This document shows positions 23,796 to 35,878 of a stretch of DNA of 64,000 nt, piece after piece. Position 1 is the first letter of the stretch, and every line of letters starts with the position of its first letter. Source of the stretch: Meloidogyne chitwoodi (Eukaryota; Nematoda; Chromadorea; Rhabditida; Meloidogynidae); the NCBI GenBank assembly GCA_015183035.1, contig JACZZP010000016.1, positions 682,001-746,000 on the forward strand, given 5' to 3'. Below the pieces are notes generated by a model. It did not search any database, was not told where the DNA came from, and saw nothing but the letters and a program-made list of their open reading frames with translations. A program made the translations under genes and the position numbers.

Positions 23796-24308
23796 AACGA
23801 AGAATAAAAATAAATTATAGAATTAATAATAATAAATATATAAATTATTATTTTACTTAGATTATATTTAAATCTTAAATTAAATGTGCATAATAATAAT
23901 ATTTTAATTATAAATTTATTTATTAAATGAGTACATATTAATTTTACATTTATTTTTTAAATTGGCAATTCAATTTAATTTGGCATAATTTGAATAATTT
24001 AAATTATTTTTGCATATAACTCTTTTTTATTTTAAAGAGAATTATTTCTAATAAATAGTATATGTTTAACAAAGTGAGTTTTGTAGTGTTTTAACTAGAA
24101 ACAGGTCGAAGGATCGGTTTCGGTTAAAAATCGAAATCGAACATTGTAAACCTGAAAAAACCGACATAGCCGTTCTCTAGTTTTAACTTCTCCATATGTT
24201 CTCTTATTTTTGCATTTTGTCTCCTTTTTGATTAACTTACTTTCCAAAAGGAAAATAAAGTAAAACAGGGAGAAGTTAAAAAGGGAGGCCTGAACTAAAC
24301 CTAACTAT
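23796..24308. other. Spacer with repeat fragments
   Basis: Around 24100-24190 is a degenerate patch of GGTCGAAGGATCGGTTTCGG and ATCGAAATCGAA words. A partial inverted pair (TTTTAACTTCTCC at 24179, GGAGAAGTTAAAA at 24270) looks like a dead short element. No gene seen. Confidence 0.45.
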
Positions 24309-24943
24309 GTAATTACTAGGGCCCGGATTTTTAGTCAAATGACTTTTTTTTTTGCTATATTGGCATAACGTAAAACGTAAAAAACGTGTTTTTAGCGTAG
24401 TAGGAAGAGTCTAGTGCGACTTTTGGGATGACTATTTTGGATTATTTTAGACTTTTTAGGACTTTATGACTATTTTAGACTTTTTGGTATTATTTTTGAC
24501 TTTTTTGTGCTTTTTCAAGATATTTATGCCTAAAAATCAGAAAAATTTATAAAAAGTTGGAAAACTTCTTAAGTTTAAACAATTTTTCAATTTTTCTTTC
24601 AACTTTTCTTAAAAATAAAAAAAAATTTATCTGGCATTTTGTCAATTTTTTCTTTGTGACATTTTGTCACTTTGTCGCTTACTGACATTTTTTCATAAGA
24701 AACGAATGCTTTACTAAGCCAATTTTGAGAAATATTTAATCTGCGTTTATAATTTAAAAAATGACCAAAAAATGACTAGTATTTTTTGTTTTGACCTTAT
24801 TTAGATTAAAAAATTTTTTTTATACACATTTTTGTATTTTAAACTTGATTTTTTGTGACTTTTTTGTGACTATTTTTAGTGACTATTTTAGGCGACTATT
24901 TTGCAATTTTATTTTGACTAAAAATCCGGGCCCTAGTAATTAC
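24309..24943. mobile_element. hAT-type MITE with 8-bp target duplication
   Basis: Perfect 23-nt terminal inverted repeats begin TAGGGCCCGGATTTTTAGTC at 24317 and end with the complement at 24935. They are bordered by identical 8-bp sequences GTAATTAC at 24309-24316 and 24936-24943. An 8-bp duplication and a TAGGG terminus are hAT hallmarks. The interior holds many GACTATTTT/GACTTTTT words and no transposase. Confidence 0.9.
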
Positions 24944-25133
24944 CCAATAGCTTTTACAGTGAATAATTTCAACCTTTTGGAAGAATTTTCCCATAGTTTC
25001 TCTTATTATCTTTTAAAAAAATATTCCCTTGCAGACAAAACTTTGTTTTTGATCAAATAAGTGAAAAGTACTTAAGAAATTTAGGCATATTATTTTTTCT
25101 AAAATTACATAAATTCCGTACTTTTCAGTAATA

Positions 25134-25336
25134 GGCACAAAATGATCTCAAGTTTTTATCTGAAAGTTTTAATCTTTTTACTCTTCTCAAATAACGGTGT
25201 ATTCCAGAATGCTTTTTATTTCTCCTTTTTGTCGTTCGCCAGGTTCGTTCTCATACATATAATTATTTAAAAAAATCCCTTTGAAGAAAATAAATATTAA
25301 AACTTTCAGATAAAATCTTAAGATCATTTTGTGCCC
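25134..25336. mobile_element. Small inverted-repeat element (MITE)
   Basis: About 45-nt arms: left GGCACAAAATGATCTCAAG..., right the mirror CTTAAGATCATTTTGTGCC, both continuing through ATCTGAAAGTTTTAAT. A few mismatches separate the arms. It ends about 60 nt before the start codon of the first MATH-BTB gene and may form part of its promoter. Confidence 0.65.
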
Positions 25337-25393
25337 ATAATTGAATAGTACCACAAATTCTTTATTAAATTTTACAATTTTTAAGTATAAAAA

Positions 25394-27117
25394 ATGTTTA
25401 CTGATGAAACAAAGGTAAATTTATTTTTTTATTTTCTTTGTTTATTATTTAAATATTATATCTATTCAGCTTGAATTCATTACCTCCAAAATGGAGTGGA
25501 AAATAAATGATATTTATAAACTTTCAATACATAAAAAAACTGATCATTATTTAACAAGTAAGTTTTTTTGAAATCAAATTACATCAATGCACTCGGAAAA
25601 ATAATTTGAAAATTTGATGATAAATCAATTCTATTAAAATGAAATTTTTAATCTGAAGGCAAATACTTCTATAATGCAAAGTGTCCTTCTGTGTTATGGA
25701 GATTACGTTATTATCCAGCAGGTGTCTCTGGTTATTCGTCAACTTCTAAATTTGTTTCGCTCATTCAAGTGCGTCTTGATGATTCAAATGATTACTTAAC
25801 GGCTGAATATGAAATTAATGCACTAGTTGATGAAAAGCTTGTGAATATTGTAAAGTAAATTTGTTTTTTTTAATAATATTTCTTTAACAAATGACTTGTG
25901 CCTTCTTGTTCATAGATACCCATATTCTTATTTTTATTATCAATTTATTTCTAAAATTGTCAATTCATTGTGGAGGATACTAGTTTTAATTCGAGTTATA
26001 TTTCTCTTTTAGAAGTACACAGGATTTTAAGAACAAAGTAGAAACTTATTGTTACTCAAATAATTTGGCAAATTCGCTTAGAACAGATGGTAAACAATTA
26101 AAAAATTACATTATACTTACATAATATTAATTTTCGAAACAATGATATTTTTAAATTTACTTAAATAAAATATTAAAAATTTATAGGATCATTGCTACTT
26201 GTTTGTACAGTAGAGTTTCTTTTGTCTAACTTAAAAACTAAATACTCAGAAAATAGTGAATCTTCTCTTGATTTAAAAGATTTTTATGGTAATATGCTTA
26301 AGCAAGAAACATTTAGTGATTGTGTGATTCAAGTAAGTTTTAGAATTTTTAAAATCTTCGGATAAATTTAATTTTTTTACAGATTGGTAATGAATCAATT
26401 AATGCTCATCGTTGTATATTGGCACAAAATAGCATTGTATTTCGTCGAATGTTTGAACAGAACGGAATGATTGAAGCCCAAAATGTGCGCGTAAAATATC
26501 CTTTAAAAAATTAAAGAAATATTTATATGGAAAAACTAATATTTTCGGATTTTGTCCGAAAATTTAATAATATTTTAACGTTCTTATTTAAAAAAAATAT
26601 TTTTTATTATTTAGGGAATTGTTGAAATTGATGATTGTTCTTCTAAATGCTTTCGTGCAATGTTGGAATTTTGCTACACGGGCATTGTCTCAAAAAGTTT
26701 ATTAAATTTAAATATTTTTAATTTTTTTAATTTTAAGGTACATTAGAAGATTTAGCAGAAGATCTTTTTGCTGTTGCTCACAAATATGAATTAATTCCAC
26801 TTAAGGAAAAGTGTGAACATTTTATGGCTTCCATTATTAGTAATTTTTTTATTTTACTGTTATCATTTAATTATCTTATAATTTAAAAGGTATGGACAAT
26901 ATTTATCATTTTTGTCACATTATTGAAATATTTGGCTCTCCGATTTTGGAAAATGTATTTTTATTGAATATTTATTATATTAAATTAATTATAGGCTATT
27001 TCAAAATTAATCTCGGCCAATCGAAATATTTTTGCTAGTGATGAATGGAAGAAATTGAAGGGCGAATGTGTTGCTTTGACTCAACGTTTAATGGAATCTA
27101 TTATTTGTAATGCTTAA
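25394..27117 (+). CDS. MATH-BTB domain protein 1
   Basis: Ten exons, join(25394..25414,25470..25557,25659..25854,26013..26089,26187..26332,26383..26484,26615..26696,26738..26839,26890..26954,26995..27117), 333 aa. The first half is a MATH-like domain (EWKINDIYKL at the start, CPSVLWRLRYYP, ending LLLVCTVEF). The second half is a BTB domain: FSDCVIQIGNESINAHRCIL, NSIVFRRMF, then FRAMLEFCYTGIV and a BACK-like helical tail. Proteins of this SPOP/BATH type bind substrates with MATH and Cullin-3 with BTB to direct ubiquitylation. It is the most divergent of the four tandem copies and keeps an intron inside the BTB domain (26697-26737) that the others lack, so it probably represents the ancestral structure. 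Confidence 0.88.
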
Positions 27118-28138
27118 AGAAGGTAAGAATTATAAATTAAATTTCAAAAAATGTTTTATGGTCAACTTAAATTCTAAAAATATAAAAAATTTCTTTTATT
27201 AAAATTAACTTGAAATATTTATTTTTTTAGATGATTTGTTGTGGATGAATGTTTTGTTATTTTTATGAACAATTTTTAATTAATTTATACAACCAATATA
27301 CTCACGTTTTGTTATTAATTTATTTGATAAAATTTAATTTTATGTTCAGTATTTACATACATACGTATTTTTAATTATTTTTTTTTATTTTTTAAATATT
27401 TCATTTATTTCAAATAAAAATATTTTAAGCAATCTTTCTTTTCATCAGATTAGGTAGTTAATTTAATATTTTAGCCCTAAAACAAATTGAAAAATTACAT
27501 GAAATTTAATTATATTTTTATCAAAAAGCCTGAACATGCATAAGCACAAAATATTGTCAATTTTATTTTTAATTTATTTTGCGGTAAAAATGTGTAATAT
27601 GTATAAATTCAGAAATGTATTCGAGTAGAAAATTATTATTAAGCTCATAAAAATAAATTTTAATTATACTTATTTTTATTTGCTAATTTTTTGCATTCTC
27701 TGTTCATATGGATAGCTATTTATTGATTTATTGAAAACCTATGAAAGGTCTCTAATAAAATTGGAAAAAACTAAGAGGAACACACAATATTTAAATTTAA
27801 CCATTCTTTCTTAAAAATCTAGCTTTATTAAATTATTTGATTATCTACCTTATTCTATAAATATTTGATTACATTTTTTGAGCTCTTTTGAATTACACTT
27901 GACCTTAATTATAAATTAGGTATATTTATTAAATACACTTTTAAAGGCCTAATATTTAGAATGTTAAGGCAATTTAATTAATATAAGTACAGGTCAGACA
28001 TAAGTTAAATTATTAATATACCTAACCTGTAAAATTTGATTAACTGTAATTATGTTAGTACTAATTTTTATATATTTTTATATTTACATATTTTCAATAT
28101 TCAGCAATTAAATTGTAAAAGTATTATCTTAAAATTAA
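27118..28138. other. Spacer between MATH-BTB genes 1 and 2
   Basis: AT-rich sequence without a supported open frame. The last 20-25 nt (TATTATCTTAAAATTAAATG) match the start-codon context of genes 3 and 4, suggesting a shared short promoter/5' UTR block. Confidence 0.5.
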
Positions 28139-29893
28139 ATGTTTTTCGACGAGAGTAAGGTAATAAATTACTTGTTTAATTTTATTAAAATTAGGTTGAT
28201 ATAATTAAATGCAAAATTGAATGGAAATTATGCAATTTGAAAAAACTTGTAGAATATGCGAATAATGACCAGTTTTTCACAAGTAAGTTTTTTAATTTTT
28301 TGTTTTTTAATTTATTTAACAGGCAAGCAATTTTTCAATCCAAAATGTCCTTCGGTTATATGGGAAATGCGCGTATATCCAAGCACAATGACCTTCAGAC
28401 AAGGGCTGAGACGAAATTTCGATTTAGAATACCAAAATTTCGAGGTTTTTCTTTGAATAATTTCGATTTCGCGAAATTAAAAAATTCCAATTTCGAAGGA
28501 ATTTCGAAATTTTCCAAATTTCGACTCAGCCCTGCTTCAAACCTTAGAGTTTGGTGGTATATTTAAGTAATATTCAATTTCAGCTTTTAGGTAAGTTACC
28601 GGGTAGCGGTGTTTCAATTATTTCAAAAGGAATTTTAAACAGTGCAATAAAAGTGAAATATAATATCTATGCTATTGATGTACATCGTAGACATGAATAT
28701 ATATCGTTATTACTTAAATATTTTTTATTTATAATTATTTTGTTTAGATCTGGATTTGAAAACTTCATAAACCAAACTGAGACATGTAAATATTATATCG
28801 ACGTGAATAGATTAATTCATGCTGATGGTAAATTTATACTTAAATTATTATTAAATTGTTTTTCATCTTTTACTAATTAATTTACTTTATAGATTTTCTC
28901 TTGCTTTACTGTGAAGTTGAATTTGTACCTTTTGGTATAGAATGTGTAGAGAATATAATTGATGATTCTGGAACTACTAATCAAAAATCCCTTAGCAATA
29001 TGTATAAGCAGGGAATTCTTACTGATTGTGTTATTAAGGTACGTTTTGTGGAAAACAAGTTGTAGTAATTGATATGGATAATATGAAATTTACCGTTTAG
29101 GAGTCCCATTTTGTTATTATAATCTTTATCTTATCCAAAAGCTTCCCGCTTCTCACTTAATTTTTTACTTTTAGAATTTTATTTTTTATAGATTGGCAAT
29201 GAAAAAATAAATGCACATCGATGTGTTCTGGCAAATAACAGTATAGTCTTCAAAAGGATGTTTGAACAAGAGAACATGACAGAAGCAAAAAATGTATAAT
29301 TAAAATTTGTAAGAATTTATAATTTTAAATTTAGGGTGAAATTAATATTATTGATTCTTCTCCTGAATGTTTTCGTCTAATGCTTGATTATTTTTATAAT
29401 TGTGAAATTAATAAAAATACATTAGAAAAACTTGTATATGATTTATTTGCCATTGCTCATAAATATGAAGTTAAATCATTAATGGATAAATGTGAATATA
29501 TTATGGCTACGAAAATTAGTAGGAGAATGATTTAATTTTTTACCCCAGGATTTTTTAAAGATATTTAAAAAATAATAATTTTTATTTTTTAGACGCGACA
29601 AACTATAGCGAACAACTCAGCTATCTACAGCTTTATAACCTTCCAATACTTGAAAAGGTAAATGATAGGACGTTTTTTAAAAGATTATTTTAATAAAATA
29701 AATTTTTCAGGCTTGTGTTAAATATATTTCTGCAAATCGAAAGACTTTTTTAAACAGCAATGAATGGAAAAATTTAAAAGAAAATAATAAGGATAAGGCA
29801 AATAATTTGCTCGAATCAGTTTTGAAAAATGGTAAGGTTTTTAACTAATTTCAAGATTAAAATTTTAATTTTAAAAATTTTTTAGAATTCTGA
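28139..29893 (+). pseudogene. MATH-BTB domain protein 2, MATH exon broken by a hAT MITE
   Basis: Recognisable exons: 28139..28159, 28195..28282, 28323.. (interrupted at 28400), 28591..28705, 28748..28827, 28893..29038, 29192..29293, 29335..29518, 29593..29657, 29711..29831, 29886..29893. The third exon encodes KQFFNPKCPSVIWEMRVYP exactly as in genes 3 and 4, then runs into a 134-bp MITE that brings an in-frame stop about 20 codons later. Even with element and duplicated target removed, a stop (TAG) follows shortly, and the usual donor is not seen. Everything downstream, including an intact BTB half (LTDCVIKIGNEKINAHRCVL), remains open. Either the gene is dead or a BTB-only protein is made from an internal start. 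Confidence 0.7.
28393..28542. mobile_element. hAT MITE inside the MATH exon of gene 2
   Basis: 134-bp element 28401-28534 with termini AAGGGCTGAGACGAAATTT and, reversed, CAGGGCTGAGTCGAAATTT. It is flanked by near-identical 8-bp sequences CTTCAGAC (28393-28400) and CTTCAAAC (28535-28542). The interior is dense in CGAAATTTCG words. The 8-bp duplication and CAGGG terminus indicate the hAT superfamily. Confidence 0.8.
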
Positions 29894-30104
29894 TTCAAGT
29901 GATTTTTAAATTTGAAGAAATAAAAAGATGCTTTTATAAATAATTTTTATAAAATTTAAAAATTTTATCAATTTTTTGATTAATTTTTTTATACTTTATT
30001 TTCAATTCAATAAATATATTTTTTATATTTAAATTAAAATTGACTCTTGAAAATCGAAAATTATACTTGAATAAATAATCTATTTATATTTGCAGCAGAA
30101 AAAA

Positions 30105-30239
30105 CGATACTTTCCCTTTATTCGGCCGAAAATTCGCAAGTTAGGTCCGCAGCTTTTTAATATAATCTTTTCGTGGGAAAAAAATATTATTGCTTGCGGA
30201 CAAAGCTTGCGGATTTTCGCGCATAAAGGAAAAGTACCG
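30105..30239. mobile_element. MITE with GGTACTTTTC-type termini
   Basis: 135-bp segment with imperfect inverted arms of about 45 nt: left CGATACTTTCCCTTTATTCG..., right ending AAAGGAAAAGTACCG, both containing (T)TGCGGACAAAG/GGTCCGCA words. The same type of terminus occurs at 34474-34746. The open frame overlapping it (30090-30329) is a translation of the repeat and not a gene. Confidence 0.65.
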
Positions 30240-30423
30240 AAAAACTATGTAGCAGTTATTAAAGATGAGACTTATTCCAATGGGGTTTTGCTTTACCCAG
30301 AGTATAGGAAAACCGTCTTTATGCTTTAGCTTTTTCCCTTTTTTGCTATCATCAATTATTCAAATTTTTCCCTTAAAACATTTTTTGAAATTTTCTCCTT
30401 TAATTTAGATTATAACATGGATT

Positions 30424-30654
30424 TGTATTAGATTTTTGCGGAAGGCTATAATATGGGGCGGAGAAGAAAACTAGGGAAGAGAATCGCCACAACGCTCGAC
30501 CTATGACCCAAGCAGCTGAGTTATGAACAACGCTCATATAAAGGAATTAATTTATTGACTAAAATCTTTCCATTAGTTTTTCATCTTTTTTTATTTCTAA
30601 ATCGTTTTATATTATTTAGAAATTAATTTATAAAAATATTATCTTAAAATTTAA
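30424..30654 (+). promoter_or_regulatory. Upstream block shared by MATH-BTB genes 3 and 4
   Basis: About 230 nt, from TTTTTGCGGAAGGCTATAATA to the start codon, recur upstream of gene 4 at 32846-33040 plus 33520-33560. They include GGCTATAATATGGGGCGGAG, GACCTATGACCCAAGCAGCTGAG and TTAGAAATTAATTTATAAAAATATTATC. Conservation outside the coding region suggests the promoter was copied with the gene. Confidence 0.55.
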
Positions 30655-32523
30655 ATGTCTGTCGACATGAGTCAGGTAATTTACAAATTTTAAAATTAAT
30701 CTATTAAATTTTAATAAAATATTAGGTTGATATAATTACATGCAATATTGAGTGGGAAGTACAAAACTTTAGTAACTTTGAATCATATATGAAAGAGGAC
30801 CAGTTTTTGACCAGTAAATTTTGTAATTTTTTGTTTTTTGATTTTTTTAAAGGCAATCAATTTTACAACCCAAAATATCCTTCGGTTGTATGGGAAATGC
30901 GCGTATATCCAAACACAACAGCCAATCATGCTAATGGTCAGAAGGGTAATATTAAATAATATTAAAAAATACAATTCTCTAATTTTAGCTACTACAGGCA
31001 GTTTTGTTTCAATTATCCAAAAAGGGTTTTTAAAAAAATTAGAAGCGAAATATAATATATATTGCATGGATGATCAGCAACGTATAGATATTGCTTATTC
31101 GTTAGTTACTTTAACATTATTATAATTATTGTTTTTAGAAATGGATTTTTTACAACCCGAACTGAGTCGCCTAAATATTCTATCGACTTTGCACAAGAAT
31201 TGCAGTATGGTAAATTAATTGTCAATTTCAAAATTATTATGGCTAAAAATTTTTAAATTTTAATACATTTTACTAATTAATTTTATAGATGATTTAATTC
31301 TTTATTGTGAAATTGAATTTGCGGTACTTTATAATCCAAAATGTTCAGAGAATTTAATTGATTGTGCTGAAAATGCTAATACTTCTCAGAATCCCTTTAG
31401 CAATATGTTTAAGCAGGGAATTCTTACTGATTGCGTTATAAAGGTAAACAATTTATTTTTGAAAACTGGGCACTACTGAAGAGGTTGGCTTTTTGCGTAT
31501 AATTTTTTGGACATTATTTAGATTATGTTTGGTTTGTAATTTAGTTTAATGAAAAATTTTTAATTTATTCTAACATCTAAAAAATGAATAAAAAGAAGTA
31601 GTTACCTACATATATCTATTTATAATAAATAAAAGATGTGCAAATAAAATAATGTCGGCAAAAATTGTCCGTAAAAAAACCACCTCATCTTCAAATAGTG
31701 CTAGGTGAATTGTATGGAATATAGATAATGATATGAACTTTTGAGAGTTCCCATTTTTAGTTGTAATTGTGTGTTATCCAATAGACTATCCCGCTTCTCA
31801 CTTAATTTTTTACTTTTAGAATTTTACTATTTTTTATAGATTGGCAATGAAAAAATAAATGCACATCGCTGTGTTCTGGCAAATAACAGTGTATTTTTTC
31901 AAAAAATGTTCGAACAAGAGGAAATGCTAGAATTACAAAATGTAATCAAGACACATAAAACATCATTACAGGTCATTTATATATAATCATAAAATTAGTA
32001 TTAAATTTAGGGTGAAATTAATATTATTGATTCTTCTGCTGAATGTTTTCGCCTTATGCTTGATTATTTTTATAATGGTCAGATTGATAAAGAAACATTA
32101 GAAAAACTTGTATATGAATTATTTGCTATTGCCCACAAATATGGAGTAAAATCATTAATGGATAAATGTGAATATATAATGGCTTCTAAAATTGGTATTT
32201 CTTTTGATTGTCCATAAATTTAAAAAATAAATTTTTTAGACAAAACAAACTTTACTAAAAATATAAATTATCTACAATATTATAGCCTTCCAATACTTGA
32301 AAAGGTAAATCTTTTTCCTCACTATTTAAATAAAATTCAATTAATTAATTTTTCAGGCTTGTGTTAAATATATTGCTGTAAATCGAAAGACTTTTTTAGA
32401 CAGCGATGAGTGGAAAAATTTTGAAGAACTTTATAAGGAGAAGGCAATTAATTTACTTAAATCAGTTTTGAAAAATGGTTTGACTAAATTAAAGATTAAA
32501 ATTTTAATTTTTTAGAGTTCTGA
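30655..32523 (+). CDS. MATH-BTB domain protein 3
   Basis: Eleven exons, join(30655..30675,30726..30813,30853..30945,30989..31100,31139..31209,31289..31443,31840..31941,32011..32194,32240..32304,32357..32477,32516..32523), 339 aa, all phases consistent. MATH half: VDIITCNIEWEVQ at the start, CVIKIGNEKINAHRCVL beginning the BTB half, SVFFQKMFEQEEM, FRLMLDYFYNGQI, then helical ACVKYIAVNRKTF. Likely a Cullin-3 substrate adaptor. The stop lies in a tiny 8-nt last exon (E-F-stop), a feature shared by genes 2-4. The single BTB exon 32011-32194 corresponds to two exons in gene 1. Most sequence difference from gene 4 is in the middle MATH exons, where substrate would bind. Confidence 0.9.
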
Positions 32524-33560
32524 TCAAAGAGATTTTGAAATTTGAAGAAAGAAAAAGATGCTTTTATAAATAATTTTTATAAAATTTAAAAATTTTATCA
32601 ATTTTTTGATTAATTTTGTTAAACTTTATTTTTAAAATTTAAACACATTTTTTGTATTTAACTAAAATAAATTCCTGAAAATCGAAATCATACTAGAATC
32701 AATGACAATCCACAAATTGTTACAACATGCAAGCAGGAGGGATAAAAACTTCCATCTTCCTTAACTTCAACATCTTCAAATGTTTAGGACCTTTTTCTTC
32801 CATCTTCCATTTCTATTTTTCAATTTTGCCCATCCCTGTGTTTATAGTTTTTTGCGTAAGGCTATAATATAGGGCGGAGAGCAAATAGGAAGGAGAAATC
32901 GCTGAACGTTCGGCCTATTACCCAAGCAATTGAGTTAAAAGACAACTCAATGAAAGGAATTAATTTTTTATTGACTATAATTTTTACATTAGTTTTTCCT
33001 TTTTATTATTTCTAGATCGTTTTATATAAAATTAAGGTAAGTTGACATAAATCCGAAATTTCAGAAATCTGAAATTTGCCATCCCTGGTAGGTATATAAG
33101 TATTTTTTCATAAAATAATCAAAAACAATAGTACCAGAAATCTTCACAGAATTGGATAGACCCCGAGCTGGGCAAATGTTCGTTTTCGCATCTTTCGCGT
33201 TTTTAGGCCCTTGCAGACACAAGCCATTTCAGTACCGCCATTAATTTAATTTTTTATATAATCTTTATATTTTCTTGTTGATCCATACTAAAATAGAAAT
33301 AATATAAATAAGGAGGTAAAATAAATTGCGAAAAATGGGAAAAGAAAATTAAAATAAAGAAAAATTAACAATTATTATAAAATTTTGGGCACTAAACCGG
33401 CTCAGGACTGAAACGTGGGGCTGAACTGGCGGAGAACTTTCCTGTTTCGTTAATATTTTTCGCACAGTCTAATTTTTCATTTAATTTAATATTAATTTAT
33501 ATTTATTTATTTACATTTTATTTAGAAATTAATTTATAAAAATATTATCTTAAAATTTAA
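32524..33560. other. Spacer between MATH-BTB genes 3 and 4 with an insertion in the copied promoter
   Basis: Contains the shared promoter block (32846-33040 and 33520-33560) split by about 480 nt that gene 3 lacks. The inserted part begins AAGGTAAGTTGACATAAATC, includes GAAATTTCAGAAATCTGAAATTT and a GAGCTGGGCAAATG word resembling a hAT terminus. I could not define its ends. Confidence 0.5.
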
Positions 33561-35878
33561 ATGTCTGTCGACGTGAATAAGGTAATTTACAAATTTGTAA
33601 ATATATTTAATTCTATTCAAATTAGGTTGATATAATTACATCTAAAATCGAGCTCAGAGTAGTTAACTTGTATGAACTTAAAAATCATATGAAAGGGGAC
33701 CAGTTTTTGATCAGTAAGTTATTGAATTTTTTTTTTTGATTTTTTTAAAGGCAATCAATTTTACAACCCAAAATATCCTTCGGTTGTATGGGAAATGCGC
33801 GTATATCCAAACACAACAGCCAATCATGCTAATGGTCAGCATGGTAATACTTAGTAATATTTAAAAATCCAATTTTCTAATTTTAGCTACTAGAGGCAGT
33901 TTTGTTTCAATTATCCAAAAAGGGCTTTTAAACAATAAATTAGAAGTAAACTATAATATATATTCAATTGGTAGTAGTCTGAAACAACGTATAGTTATTG
34001 CTGCTTCGTTCGTTACTTTAACTAACATAAGTTATAATTTATAATATTTAGAGATGGATCTTTTACAACAAAAACTGAGTCTCCTAAATATTCAATAGAC
34101 TTTGTAACGTCATATGGTTGCGGCGGTAATTAATTGAGACTTAATTATTATGGCTTTTGTCAGATTTATTAGTCCAATCAAAAATTTATCTTCTAATAAC
34201 AGTATGAGTCCAAACATGTTCTTAAGCAATCTAGGTCTCACTTAGTGGAAAATATTATTATATTTAGCCTAATAAATTGGTAAACGGCCACAAGGTCATG
34301 ACAGTAAGTTAACTGGTTAACTACTATTTAAAAAAATAGAAAAAATTTAAGTTGGAGATAAATATGTGGTACTTGTCCTCTTGTTGCCCATCTCTCCACT
34401 ATATTATTAATTAGTTAATACAAGTTGATTGGACTCATAAACTGGACAAGAGCCATTATTATATTTAAAATTCGGTACTTTTCCGTTATCCCAAAGCTCA
34501 CTTGCGGACAAGTTTTTGCGACAAATATTAATTTTGTCTTCCCTATTTCCTCCATATGCCTTTGGCAACAAATCAATGATTAAATTTTATGTATAATATA
34601 TGTTAAACTAAGAATAAAGTATAGCTTTATCATTTTTTATTTAATTTTTTTAGTCTTTTTAATTTATAATGAAAATTTGGGTAAAAAATAAATGTTGTCC
34701 GCAAAAACTTGTCCACAAAAGTGCTTATGGATTAAAGAAAAGTACCAAAATTTTTTAATACTTTTTTCTAATTAATTTTATAGATTTCATTCTTTTTGGC
34801 GAAGTTGAATTTGCAGTACCTTATAATCCAAAATGTGTAGAGAATTTAATTGATTGTGCTGGATCTACTAATATTTCTCAAAAACCCTTTAGCAATATGT
34901 TTAAGCAGGGAATTCTTACTGATTGTGTTATAACGGTAAACAATCTTTGAAATTATTTTTTATAAACGAAATTTTTAATCATTTTCTGTATGCATATATT
35001 TATATAATGTCCGCAAAAAATCCGCCGTCTTCAGTAGTACCACAAGGGAATTGTAGTTGGATATTGATGAAATTTTTAGTGATTCTATTTTTTGTTATGA
35101 TCTTGTCTTACCCAATAGACTATCCAGTATCTTAATTTTTAGTTTTAGAATTTTACTGTTATAGATTGGCAATGAAAAAATAAATGCACATCGCTGTGTT
35201 CTGGCAAATAACAGTGTAGTCTTTCAAAAAATGTTCGAACAAGAGGAAATGCTGGAATCACAAAATGTAATCAAAAAGTGTAAAACATCATTACAAGTCA
35301 TTTATATATAATCATAAAATTATTATTAAATTTAGGGTGAAATTAATATTATTGATTCTTCTGCTGAAGTTTTTGGTGCAATGTTGGATTATTTTTATAA
35401 TGGTGAAATTAATAAAAATACATTAGAAAAACTTGTATATGATTTATTTGCTATTGCTCATAAATATCAAGTAAAATCATTAATGTATAAATGTGAATAT
35501 ATTATGGCTACTAAAATTGGTAGGGAAATAATTTAATTTTTTACCCCTGTATTTTCGAAAGATATTTAAAAATAATAATTTTTATTTTTTAGACAAAACA
35601 AACTTTACTAAAAACATAAATTATCTACAGCTTTACAACCTTCCAATACTTGAAAAGGTGTTTTCCAATTAAAAAAATTCTATTTTATTAAAATAAATTT
35701 TCCAGGCTTGTGTTAAATATATTGCTGCAACTCGAAAAACTTTTTTAGAAAGCAATGAATGGAAGAATTTAGAACAACTTTATAAGGATAAAGCTAATTA
35801 TTTGCTTAAATTAGTTTTGAAAAATGGTAAATTTTTGACTTATTAACGATTAAAACTTTTAATTTTTTAGAGTTCTGA
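33561..35878 (+). CDS. MATH-BTB domain protein 4
   Basis: Eleven exons, join(33561..33581,33626..33713,33751..33843,33887..34007,34052..34125,34784..34935,35165..35266,35336..35519,35593..35657,35706..35826,35871..35878), 342 aa. Very close to gene 3 in the third exon (NQFYNPKYPSVVWEMRVYPN) and in BTB (IGNEKINAHRCVLANNSVVF). It differs in the second exon (SKIELRVVNLYELKNHMKG) and in the middle MATH segment. The fifth intron is unusually long (34126-34783) because it holds two MITE-like elements, which splicing would remove. Proposed role is the same as for gene 3: MATH-selected substrates delivered to a Cullin-3 ligase. Expansions of this family under diversifying selection are known in nematodes. 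Confidence 0.9.
34146..34459. mobile_element. MITE-like element in an intron of MATH-BTB gene 4
   Basis: Imperfect inverted arms of about 35 nt: left TATGGCTTTTGTCAGATTTATTAGTCCAATCA, right TGATTGGACTCATAAACTGGACAAGAGCCATTA (as mirror). No coding capacity; no clear target duplication. Confidence 0.55.
34474..34746. mobile_element. MITE with GGTACTTTTC termini in the same intron
   Basis: Left end GGTACTTTTCCGTTATCCC and CTTGCGGACAAGTTTTTGCG; right end is their mirror (TGTCCGCAAAAACTTGTCC... AAAGAAAAGTACC). Arms are about 50 nt with several mismatches. It appears to belong to the same family as 30105-30239. Confidence 0.65.

Noticed and set aside
23552..23860. 102-codon frame rich in Trp/Leu/Arg
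   Set aside because: Wrong frame of the Gly-rich exon; only the other frame joins exon 1 in phase and gives the RQKR site.
30090..30329. 79-codon open frame
   Set aside because: Most of it is the translation of an inverted-repeat element (30105-30239); no splice partner or family.
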